Assembly (NCBI GenBank): GCA_012961745.1
Contig: DTYT01000202.1
Location: forward strand, 1-6,126
DNA from: Kiritimatiellia bacterium
Lineage (GTDB): Bacteria; Verrucomicrobiota; Kiritimatiellia; B70-G9
Direction: 5' to 3'
DNA length: 6,126 bases
Positions 1 through 5,593 of the stretch are shown piece after piece. Under the pieces are notes generated by a model that made no database searches, was not told the origin of the DNA, and saw only the letters and a list, made by a program, of their open reading frames with translations. The position numbers and the translations under genes were made by a program. The stretch's first letter is position 1. Each line of letters opens with the position of its first letter.

Positions 1-44
1 AAGGCAAGGAACTGCCCGGCATCGCGGTTCTCGACGACGCCTGA
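1..44 (+). CDS. pgk: phosphoglycerate kinase, C-terminal end only (partial)
   Basis: Only the last 13 complete codons and the TGA stop (42-44) are in the window; the gene enters from the left edge. The readable tail is GKELPGIAVLDDA. The GKELPG(I/V)A core followed by a short acidic end is the usual C-terminus of bacterial phosphoglycerate kinase, the cytoplasmic enzyme that transfers phosphate from 1,3-bisphosphoglycerate to ADP in glycolysis. The following gene encodes triose-phosphate isomerase, and pgk-tpiA is a common bacterial gene order, which supports the call. The fragment is short, so the identification rests on the tail motif plus context. The 36 bases between this stop and tpiA contain no terminator-like hairpin, so the two genes are probably co-transcribed. 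Confidence 0.85.
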   Translation, partial: GKELPGIAVLDDA

Positions 45-70
45 CTCTCCGGCCAAATGGCGGTTTGAAT

Positions 71-80
71 AGGGGGAGAG
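71..80 (+). promoter_or_regulatory. ribosome binding site of tpiA, bearing on which of two ATGs is the start
   Basis: A purine-rich AGGGGGAGAG tract directly precedes tandem ATG codons at 81 and 84. Its GGGGAG core (73-78) lies only 2 bases before the ATG at 81 but 5 bases before the ATG at 84. The second ATG therefore has the more usual spacing. It would also give the family-typical N-terminus MRKPIVAGNWKMN. Confidence 0.6.
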
Positions 81-857
81 ATGATGCGCAAGCCCATCGT
101 GGCGGGTAACTGGAAGATGAACAAGACCTGCGCTGAGGCGGCGGACTTGGTCAGCGGGATCATCCGGGAACTGGCGGAGGTTACACACGTGGATGTCGTC
201 GTCTGTCCTCCGTTTACCGCTCTGCGGACGGTTAGCGAAGCCATCAGCGACACGAATATCGATCTGGGTGCTCAGGACCTGCACTGGGAAAAGCGCGGGG
301 CTTACACCGGGGAAATATCCTCGGAAATGCTCCGCGAGCTCTTTTGTCACTACGTCATTCTGGGACACAGTGAGCGGCGGCAGTATTTCGGTGAGACCAG
401 TGAGTCGGTAAACCGGAAGGTCCATGCCGCTCTGGAGGCCAGTCTGCGCCCGATTGTCTGCGTCGGTGAGCGGCTGGAGGAGCGGGAGGCAGGAAGGACG
501 TCGGAAGTCGTTGAGTCGCATGTGCGGGGCAGCCTGGCGGGATTGAGTAAGAGCCAGTGGCTGCAGGTGGTGGTGGCCTATGAACCGGTCTGGGCGATCG
601 GGACCGGCCGCACCGCATCACCGGAACAGGCCCAGGAGGTCCACGAGTTCATCCGGGCGCTTATCGGTGAAATGTCCGACTCGCATGTGGCGGAGGCGGT
701 GAGAATCCAATACGGCGGGAGCATCAAGCCCGACAATGCCCGCGAGCTGTTCGCTCAGCCGGACATAGACGGAGGGCTGGTCGGGGGAGCCAGCCTGGAA
801 GCCCGCTCCTTCGCGCAGATCGTACGGGCGGCGATCCCCGAGGGGGCGCAGGAATGA
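81..857 (+). CDS. tpiA: triose-phosphate isomerase
   Basis: This cytoplasmic enzyme interconverts dihydroxyacetone phosphate and glyceraldehyde 3-phosphate in glycolysis and gluconeogenesis. At 258 residues it has the usual bacterial length (about 250), a single TIM barrel. All catalytic elements are visible, numbered from the ATG at 81: Asn10 and Lys12 in AGNWKMN, the electrophile His96 in ILGHSERR, and the general base Glu168 in AYEPVWAIGTG. The latter runs into the flexible phosphate-gripping loop 6 (about 169-179). The phosphate-binding motifs YGGSI (211-215) and GGLVGGASL (231-239) follow. The true start may be the second ATG at 84, which is better spaced from the ribosome binding site and would shorten the protein by one Met. 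The gene follows pgk by 36 bases, and its stop overlaps the secG start in ATGA, so translation of the two is probably coupled. Nothing is missing or unusual in the active site. Confidence 0.97.
   Translation: MMRKPIVAGNWKMNKTCAEAADLVSGIIRELAEVTHVDVVVCPPFTALRTVSEAISDTNIDLGAQDLHWEKRGAYTGEISSEMLRELFCHYVILGHSERRQYFGETSESVNRKVHAALEASLRPIVCVGERLEEREAGRTSEVVESHVRGSLAGLSKSQWLQVVVAYEPVWAIGTGRTASPEQAQEVHEFIRALIGEMSDSHVAEAVRIQYGGSIKPDNARELFAQPDIDGGLVGGASLEARSFAQIVRAAIPEGAQE
840..846 (+). promoter_or_regulatory. ribosome binding site of secG inside the tpiA 3' end
   Basis: A GAGGGGG tract lies within the last codons of tpiA, 7 bases before the secG ATG at 854. This is good Shine-Dalgarno spacing and supports that start. 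It also suggests that secG can recruit ribosomes in addition to coupling through the ATGA overlap. Confidence 0.6.
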
Positions 858-1291
858 TCGTTCGGGCTGTTCTCATAGCGGTTGAAGTCCTTTCCGCGGT
901 GCTCCTGGTGGCGGTGGTGTTGCTGCAGAGGCCGCGGGGGGGTGGGGCGGGAGTCGCCTTCGGTTCGGGATTTGGTGAGGCCATCTTCGGACCGCGGATG
1001 GGAAACGTGCTTACCCGTGCAACGTTGGTACTGTCCACGGTATTCCTGCTCAATACCATACTGTTGGCCAATATGTACTCCGGAAGGAGCGAAACTTCAT
1101 TGATGCAGCGCTACGGACACCGGGAACGCAAAGGCCGCATCATCCCCGTCGAGGCGGCCAGTCCGGCGTCCAACCAGTTGCCGACGAGTACGGCAACCGG
1201 CCGCTCAGGGAGATCAGCCGCAGACTCTGAGCGGCGCGGGAGAGCACCGGGTACCTCGACGGCGCCCGAAAAGCCAGCTGCAGCGCCCTAG
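854..1291 (+). CDS. secG: preprotein translocase subunit SecG with a long C-terminal tail
   Basis: SecG is a small inner-membrane subunit that assists the SecYEG channel in exporting unfolded proteins. The first 75 or so residues fit the family: a first membrane segment (about 5-24) ending in VVLLQRPRGGG, the short conserved cytoplasmic loop with FGSGFGEAIFGPR (37-48), and a second membrane segment (about 54-74). Typical SecG proteins end within a few dozen residues of the second segment. This one continues for about 70 residues (76-145), rich in Arg, Ser, Ala, Thr and Pro and looking disordered. Such tails do occur in some lineages. The start at 854 overlaps the tpiA stop and has a good ribosome binding site. 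tpiA-secG adjacency is a known bacterial arrangement. The identification of the membrane part is firm; the role of the tail is unknown. Confidence 0.92.
   Translation: MIVRAVLIAVEVLSAVLLVAVVLLQRPRGGGAGVAFGSGFGEAIFGPRMGNVLTRATLVLSTVFLLNTILLANMYSGRSETSLMQRYGHRERKGRIIPVEAASPASNQLPTSTATGRSGRSAADSERRGRAPGTSTAPEKPAAAP
1200..1235 (+). repeat. inverted repeat within the secG tail
   Basis: GCCGCTCAG (1200-1208) is an exact reverse complement of CTGAGCGGC (1227-1235). The stem can extend inward by a G-U and a G-C pair, giving a 14-base loop. It lies in the low-complexity coding tail of secG, about 55 bases before the stop. No run of T follows, so it does not look like an intrinsic terminator. It could be an mRNA structure between the housekeeping genes and the transporter genes, or chance in GC-rich sequence. 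Confidence 0.4.
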
Positions 1292-1294
1292 GGG
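1290..1294 (+). promoter_or_regulatory. ribosome binding site of the solute-binding protein gene
   Basis: AGGGG overlaps the secG stop codon and lies 7 bases before the ATG at 1302; a second GGG follows at 1296-1298. The spacing supports 1302 as the start. The next in-frame ATG, at 1374, would leave a signal peptide without its charged N-terminal region. Confidence 0.5.
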
Positions 1295-1301
1295 CGGGAT
1301 A

Positions 1302-3179
1302 ATGTATCCCGGAGTACACCGCAGTTGCTGGTGGCGGAAATACGTATCTCTGCGACGGGGTTTCTTTTGGACAATGGCGGCTGCAGCGGGGATGGGGCTT
1401 GGTGCGTGTCGCATGAGCTCCCCCACTGGGGGCACCGACGCCGGCGAGATGGTGTTCTACGGGCCCACGGCCCGGATCCGGGGATTCGATCCGGTCAAGG
1501 CGGGTGATGTGGCCTCGGCGATGGCGATCAGCAAGGTTTACGAGGGGCTTTTGCAGTACTCCTACCTGGAACGGCCCTATCGCGTGGTACCCCTGTTGGC
1601 GGACGGTATGCCGGAGGTTTCGGATGATGGCCTGACGTATACCTTCCGAATCAGGAAAGGAATCTACTTTCAGGATGATCCCTGTTTCGTGGAGACAGGG
1701 GGCAGAGGAAGGGAGCTGACCGCGGAGGATTTCGTCTACTCCATCAAGCGCGTCGCCGACGTGAAAAACGCTTCGACCGGCTACTGGGCGTTCAACAACC
1801 GCATCGTGGGCCTGGATGAGTTCCGGGAGGCGTCCCGGTCGCCGTACCCGACTGACTATGATCTGCCGGTAGGTGGCCTGCAAGCGATCGATCGCTACAC
1901 ATTACGGGTCCGGTTGAAGCGGCCGTATCCACAGCTTCTGTGGATTATGGCCATGCATTACGCTTTTGCCGTGCCCCGCGAGGCGGTGGAATACTACGGC
2001 AGCGATTTTGTGAATCATCCGGTTGGTACCGGGCCTTACGTGCTCAAGTCCTGGAAGAGGAACTACCGCGTGGAATTCGTGCGGAACCCCAAGTGGACGG
2101 AGGCCGGCCGGGTGGAGCTTTATCCGGCAAAGGGTGAACCCGATGACGTTGCCGCCGGGCTCCTCGAGGATGCGGGCCGTCCGGTCCCGTTCATTGACCG
2201 CATAGTTCAGTTGGTCGTCTCCGATGCGTCGACCAGTTGGCTCATGTTTCTCAGGGGCCGGTTCGCGTTTTCGGGGGTCAGCCGCGACAACTGGGATGCG
2301 GTGATCACCGAGTCGCGCGACCTGACGCCTGAACTAAAGAGAAAGGGGATCGTTCTCTCCCGGACACCTGCCATGGACATCTACTATACCGGCTTCAACA
2401 TGGATGATCCGGTCGTGGGGCCCAACAAGCTGCTCAGGCAGGCGATGACCTGTGCTTTCAACACCGAGGAGTGGATCCGGTTTCACAACAATCGCATTAC
2501 GCGCCCGAGCGGGCCGCTGCCTCCGGGAGTGGCGGGCTATGTGGAGAAGTCATCACCCTATCCCTTCGACCTGGAAAGGGCGCACCGGCTGCTCGCCCGC
2601 GCGGGATATCCCGGGGGGAAAGATCCCCAGACTGGTCGGCGGCTGATCCTGACCCTTGATCTGGGCGCCGCGGAGGCCCCCGAGGTCAGGCAGTCCACTG
2701 AACTCTTCATTGATTTCATGCGTCGACTGGGGATCGTGATACGACCGCGCTACAACAACTGGCCGACTTTCTTGGAGCGACTGGAGCGGCGACAGGTGCA
2801 GTTGTACCGGTTGGGATGGATTGCTGATTATCCCGACGCGGAGAACTTCCTGCAATTGTTCTACGGTGCCAACAGTTCTCCGGGACCCAATCATTCCAAT
2901 TACCGGAATCCGGAATATGACCGGTTGTACGAACAGATGCGGACCATGCCGGACTGCCCGGAAAGAACCCGGCTTATCGCCCGGATGGTTGATATACTCA
3001 TGGAGGATTGTCCCTGGATTTTCATGTCGGTCCCTCTCGAATATCTCCTGCGGCATCGCTGGCTGTTGAACTACAAGGCTCATGACTTTCCGTACGGCAT
3101 GATCAAGTATTACCGCGTAGACGTGCAGGATCGTATCCGCTGGCGCGCGCAGTTCGGCCGCGGATTCTCACCCCGATGA
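1302..3179 (+). CDS. peptide/oligopeptide ABC transporter solute-binding lipoprotein (SBP family 5)
   Basis: This is the extracytoplasmic receptor of an Opp/Dpp-type importer; it captures the substrate and delivers it to the permeases encoded next. The 625-residue protein begins with a signal peptide: a basic region (to RR at 18-19), a hydrophobic stretch (21-35) and a lipobox-like LGAC with Cys36, so it is probably lipid-anchored. RRGFF at 18-22 also resembles a Tat signal core. The mature part follows the family 5 binding-protein plan: an early VYEGLLQY (79-86), LTAEDFVYSIKR (139-150), NHPVGTGPYVLKSW (238-251), and a C-terminal stretch with GWIADYPD (505-512), NFLQLFYG (515-522) and NYRNPEYDRLYEQM (533-546). 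It is somewhat longer than the usual 500-550 residues. The start at 1302 lies 10 bases after secG and gives a complete signal peptide. The stop overlaps the permease start as ATGA. Family and role are clear; the actual ligand (peptide, nickel, oligosaccharide or other) cannot be read from sequence, as family 5 proteins bind diverse solutes. Confidence 0.93.
   Translation: MYPGVHRSCWWRKYVSLRRGFFWTMAAAAGMGLGACRMSSPTGGTDAGEMVFYGPTARIRGFDPVKAGDVASAMAISKVYEGLLQYSYLERPYRVVPLLADGMPEVSDDGLTYTFRIRKGIYFQDDPCFVETGGRGRELTAEDFVYSIKRVADVKNASTGYWAFNNRIVGLDEFREASRSPYPTDYDLPVGGLQAIDRYTLRVRLKRPYPQLLWIMAMHYAFAVPREAVEYYGSDFVNHPVGTGPYVLKSWKRNYRVEFVRNPKWTEAGRVELYPAKGEPDDVAAGLLEDAGRPVPFIDRIVQLVVSDASTSWLMFLRGRFAFSGVSRDNWDAVITESRDLTPELKRKGIVLSRTPAMDIYYTGFNMDDPVVGPNKLLRQAMTCAFNTEEWIRFHNNRITRPSGPLPPGVAGYVEKSSPYPFDLERAHRLLARAGYPGGKDPQTGRRLILTLDLGAAEAPEVRQSTELFIDFMRRLGIVIRPRYNNWPTFLERLERRQVQLYRLGWIADYPDAENFLQLFYGANSSPGPNHSNYRNPEYDRLYEQMRTMPDCPERTRLIARMVDILMEDCPWIFMSVPLEYLLRHRWLLNYKAHDFPYGMIKYYRVDVQDRIRWRAQFGRGFSPR
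1359..1411 (+). other. signal peptide core with Tat-like RR motif and lipobox
   Basis: Residues 20-36 of the binding protein: a hydrophobic run after RRG, ending in GLGAC with the predicted lipidated Cys at residue 36 (codon 1407-1409). The preceding SLRRGFF partly matches the twin-arginine pattern (S/T)RRxF(L/F), but Leu sits between Ser and the Arg pair. Lipidation is moderately supported; the export route (Sec or Tat) is open. Confidence 0.55.
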
Positions 3180-4591
3180 CCGGATATATCGTCAGGCGCA
3201 CACTGCAGATGGTCCCCACCGTGGGGGGAGTGATCCTGATAACATTCGTGCTGTTCAACGTAGTGGGGGGCAGCCCCGCAGCGATGACGCTGGGGAAGCA
3301 TGTTTCACCGCAATTGCTCGAAGAATTTGACGAACAGCGCGGCTTCAACAAGCCCCTTATCTGGGGCTGGTGGGCGGTGACTCGTGCCCATCCGGATGCG
3401 TTCTTCCCGGAGGATCCCGGGCTCTGGCGGGACCACTTGGCAGATGTCGGCCGGGGAGCCGAGGATGCCGGATATCTCGCGGTGGGACCGGGTGAGCTCC
3501 GGATTCCCCTGGCATTTTCCCTTCGGCCGGGCACCCGGTACCGGTGGATTATGGAATTCGGCCACCCTCCGCGCTCGCGTATCGGTCTGATCATGAGAAA
3601 TGCCGTGCCGCAGGGCGTGAGCTCGGCGGAACCCGGTTCAACCGGGCAACTGGTGCGGCTGGCGGTACGCGGCAGGAAGACCGTCGTGGATTTCACGGTA
3701 ACCGGAAAGGATCCCAGCTTCGTTCTTCGCATTGAGGGACGTGAGTCTCTGCGTTCGATCCGCCTCCGCCGCCGCATGCCTCACCCGTGGGACTCGCAAC
3801 TCTTTTTCTACCTGCGCCAGCTGTGTCCCGTAATATTCCTGCGGGAGAGAGACGAATCGGGCCGGGGCGGGGTGCGCCTGAAGTGGAAGGGAATTGATCT
3901 GGGCTACTCCTATTCCACAAACCAGCGTGTGTCGCGGATGCTGCTGGACGGCCTTGTTCCTTCTCTCACGCTCACTATACCGATCTTCATCGGCGGCCTA
4001 ATTTGTGGCGTTCTGGCGGCGTTGCTTTGTGCCTACTTTCGCGACACGATGCTCGACCGGCTCTTTGTGGTTCTCTCAGTCGCCCTGATGAGTATCAACT
4101 ATCTGGTCTGGATTGTGGGAGGACAATACCTGCTCGGCTACCGCCTGGGATGGTTTCCGGTATGGGGCTACGAGTCGTGGAGTTACCTGCTCTTGCCGGT
4201 CATTATCGGCATACTGCGAGGATTAGGAGCGGACATCCGGTTCTACCGGACGGTCATGCTGGATGAAATGTATCGTGACTACGTACGTACTGCTGAGGCG
4301 AAGGGGGTGAGCCGGCCGGGGATACTTTTCCGGCATGTACTCAAGAACGCCATGATCCCCATAATCACCACCACAGTTATCGCCATACCGTTCCTTTACA
4401 CCGGAAGCCTTCTTCTGGAGAGCTTCTTCGGGATCCCCGGGCTGGGATACATGGGGGTGAATGCCATCAATTCGTCGGACGTGGATGTGGTGCGGGCCCT
4501 GGTTCTGATCGGCTCGGTGATGTACGTACTGGCGAATTTGCTTACCGACGTATGCTACGCCCTGGTGGATCCCAGGGTTCGTCTGAGATGA
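3176..4591 (+). CDS. peptide ABC transporter permease, OppB/DppB type, with a large extracytoplasmic insert
   Basis: This is one of the two inner-membrane channel subunits of the importer. The N-terminus is classic for OppB/DppB: MTGYIVRRTLQMVP followed by membrane segment 1 (about 11-31) ending in a GGSPA motif. The canonical core resumes at DLGYSYSTNQRV (241-252), followed by membrane segments at about 262-287, 297-322, 335-350, 394-417 and 440-462. The EAA loop that docks with the ATPase is YVRTAEAKGVSRPGILFRH (369-387), followed by LKNAMIPI. The end, YALVDPRVRLR, is typical. Length is 471 residues against roughly 310-340 normally; the excess lies between FNKPL (57-61) and DLG (241-243), in the first extracytoplasmic loop. 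The ATG overlaps the binding-protein stop (ATGA) and no clear Shine-Dalgarno precedes it, implying translational coupling. Reading frame is continuous, so the insert is not a frameshift artefact. Family is certain; the substrate is not. Confidence 0.93.
   Translation: MTGYIVRRTLQMVPTVGGVILITFVLFNVVGGSPAAMTLGKHVSPQLLEEFDEQRGFNKPLIWGWWAVTRAHPDAFFPEDPGLWRDHLADVGRGAEDAGYLAVGPGELRIPLAFSLRPGTRYRWIMEFGHPPRSRIGLIMRNAVPQGVSSAEPGSTGQLVRLAVRGRKTVVDFTVTGKDPSFVLRIEGRESLRSIRLRRRMPHPWDSQLFFYLRQLCPVIFLRERDESGRGGVRLKWKGIDLGYSYSTNQRVSRMLLDGLVPSLTLTIPIFIGGLICGVLAALLCAYFRDTMLDRLFVVLSVALMSINYLVWIVGGQYLLGYRLGWFPVWGYESWSYLLLPVIIGILRGLGADIRFYRTVMLDEMYRDYVRTAEAKGVSRPGILFRHVLKNAMIPIITTTVIAIPFLYTGSLLLESFFGIPGLGYMGVNAINSSDVDVVRALVLIGSVMYVLANLLTDVCYALVDPRVRLR
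3386..3889 (+). other. inserted extracytoplasmic domain in the OppB-type permease, possibly beta-sandwich
   Basis: Residues about 71-238 of the permease lie between membrane segments 1 and 2 and should face outside the membrane. Alternating hydrophobic stretches suggest beta strands at about 107-115, 121-128, 134-141, 158-164, 169-176, 181-187 and 192-199. The order LRPGTRYRWIMEF, then a VDFTVTGKDPSFVLRIEG segment, then a final SIRLRR strand, resembles the layout of CBM4/9/22-like (galactose-binding-like) domains, where 'aGt.Y..sf', 'ftat.d.p..l.f' and 'iDdvsl' recur. This is reading by eye, not a search result. The last part (about 204-222, PWDSQLFFYLRQ) looks more helical and resembles the element that precedes 'DFGxS' in other long-loop homologues. 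Confidence 0.5.
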
Positions 4592-5592
4592 GTATGCGTG
4601 AAAAGGATATCCGCGAAGCCAACATGTCCCTGTGGCGGGATGCGTGGAGGCGTCTGAAAGCCAGGCGATCCGCCGCGGCCTGCCTGCTGGTGGTGGGCGC
4701 GTATGCTTTGCTGGCCTTGTATGGAGAAGGAGTCTACTGGTACTACTACCTCAGGGATGAGACTCCCCCCTACAACCGGGTAAATCTCGAGGCGCAATAC
4801 CTGCCGCCTTCCGTCTTCCGGGCCCCCTTTCGTATGCCCGCAGGCGCGGCCTCCCCGGAGGGATGGCGCATGCACCTGGTGCGGCTGCGGTTCGGACTGC
4901 GCAACCTGCTTCGACATCCTTTGGGAACCGATGGTCTGGGTCGCGACGTTCTTCAGCGCACGATTCAGGGTGCCCGTATCGCCTTTCAGGTAGGTATCGT
5001 AACGTCGCTGATCGCCATTCCCATCGGGCTGGTGTTGGGACTGATTGCAGGCTATTTCGGAGGGCGGGTCGATGACGTTATCGTCTGGCTCTACAGTACG
5101 TTTGCGAGCATCCCGGGACTACTCTTCATCTTGGCGGTAGCCATGGTCGTCGGGCGGGGACTGACCGGAGTATATCTGGGAATCGGACTGACCACCTGGG
5201 TGGGACTGTGCCGCCTGATACGCGGGGAGGTGATCAAGCATCGTGGCCGTCCCTACGTAGAGGCCGCTCGCGCACTGGGATTCGGTCACGTCCGGATCAT
5301 GTTTCGGCACATCCTGCCCAACGTGTTTCACATCGTACTGGTGACTTTTACTCTGCGTTTCCCGGCGGCGGTCAATACGGAGGTTATCATGAGTTTCCTG
5401 GGAATAGGTGTCCAGGGAGAGCCGTCGTGGGGAATAATGATCAGCAATGCGCGGTTGCGTCTCTGGCATGGCATCTGGTGGGAACTGGCCGCCGCCACCG
5501 TTGCGATCTTCGGCATAGTTCTGGCGTTCAATCTGCTGGGAGACGCCCTACGCGACGCGCTCGACCCGCGGCTGCGGACCGGAAGGACATGA
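4588..5592 (+). CDS. peptide ABC transporter permease, OppC/DppC type
   Basis: This is the second channel subunit, pairing with the OppB-type permease. From the ATG at 4588 it has 334 residues, somewhat longer than the usual 290-310. Features in order: a basic amphipathic N-terminus (WRDAWRRLKARR, 16-27), membrane segment 1 (about 28-46), a longer than usual extracytoplasmic loop (47-109, Tyr- and Pro-rich), the family hallmark HPLGTDGLGRDVLQR (110-124), membrane segments at about 131-157, 164-188 and 192-212, the EAA loop YVEAARALGFGHVRIMFRH (223-241) followed by ILPN, then segments at about 246-272 and 298-320, and the standard ending LLGDALRDALDPRLR. An upstream in-frame ATG at 4552 would add 12 residues deep inside the previous gene; 4588 is preferred because it forms the same ATGA overlap used at two other junctions here. 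The Shine-Dalgarno is weak, so coupling is likely. Confidence 0.93.
   Translation: MSMREKDIREANMSLWRDAWRRLKARRSAAACLLVVGAYALLALYGEGVYWYYYLRDETPPYNRVNLEAQYLPPSVFRAPFRMPAGAASPEGWRMHLVRLRFGLRNLLRHPLGTDGLGRDVLQRTIQGARIAFQVGIVTSLIAIPIGLVLGLIAGYFGGRVDDVIVWLYSTFASIPGLLFILAVAMVVGRGLTGVYLGIGLTTWVGLCRLIRGEVIKHRGRPYVEAARALGFGHVRIMFRHILPNVFHIVLVTFTLRFPAAVNTEVIMSFLGIGVQGEPSWGIMISNARLRLWHGIWWELAAATVAIFGIVLAFNLLGDALRDALDPRLRTGRT
5583..5587 (+). promoter_or_regulatory. ribosome binding site of the ATPase gene
   Basis: AAGGA within the last codons of the OppC-type permease lies 6 bases before the ATG at 5594 (GGAAGGA from 5581). Spacing is good and sets the start of the ATPase one base after the permease stop. 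Confidence 0.6.
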
Positions 5593-5593
5593 G

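Noticed and set aside
45..80. Possible terminator or promoter between pgk and tpiA
   Set aside because: Only a 3-base stem (GCC-AAAT-GGC) is present, with no T-run and no recognisable -35/-10 pair.
1039..1057. Six-base inverted repeat GGTATT/AATACC as a possible operator
   Set aside because: Too short and located in the second membrane segment of SecG, where the codons are constrained.
1140..1883. Long open frame of 247 codons on the - strand
   Set aside because: It runs antisense across the secG tail and the start of the binding-protein gene, both well supported. Its composition is typical of the shadow frames of GC-rich genes, and it shows no recognisable motif.
1883..1896. 14-base palindrome AGCGATCGATCGCT
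   Set aside because: A single copy inside coding sequence (QAIDRY), built from GATC units. Without other copies it gives no support for an operator or a repeated genome motif.
2553..3083. Open frame of 176 codons on the - strand
   Set aside because: Antisense to the most conserved C-terminal part of the binding protein (GWIADYPD and NYRNPEYD region); no independent support.
3632..3646. Dyad CCCGGTT-C-AACCGGG in the permease insert
   Set aside because: The one-base centre would not make a stable hairpin and it is within coding sequence; probably chance in GC-rich DNA.
3103..3777. Open frame of 224 codons on the - strand, opposite the permease insert
   Set aside because: Arg/Pro/Ser-rich translation with no domain. 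It lies opposite a continuous, well-placed permease frame, so it is a shadow. I considered whether it meant the insert was a separate gene, but the + frame continues unbroken into the permease core.
4552..4587. Earlier in-frame ATG for the OppC-type permease
   Set aside because: It would overlap the previous gene by 40 bases and add MLRPGGSQGSSE, which is not family-like. The ATG at 4588 gives the ATGA junction seen elsewhere in this operon.
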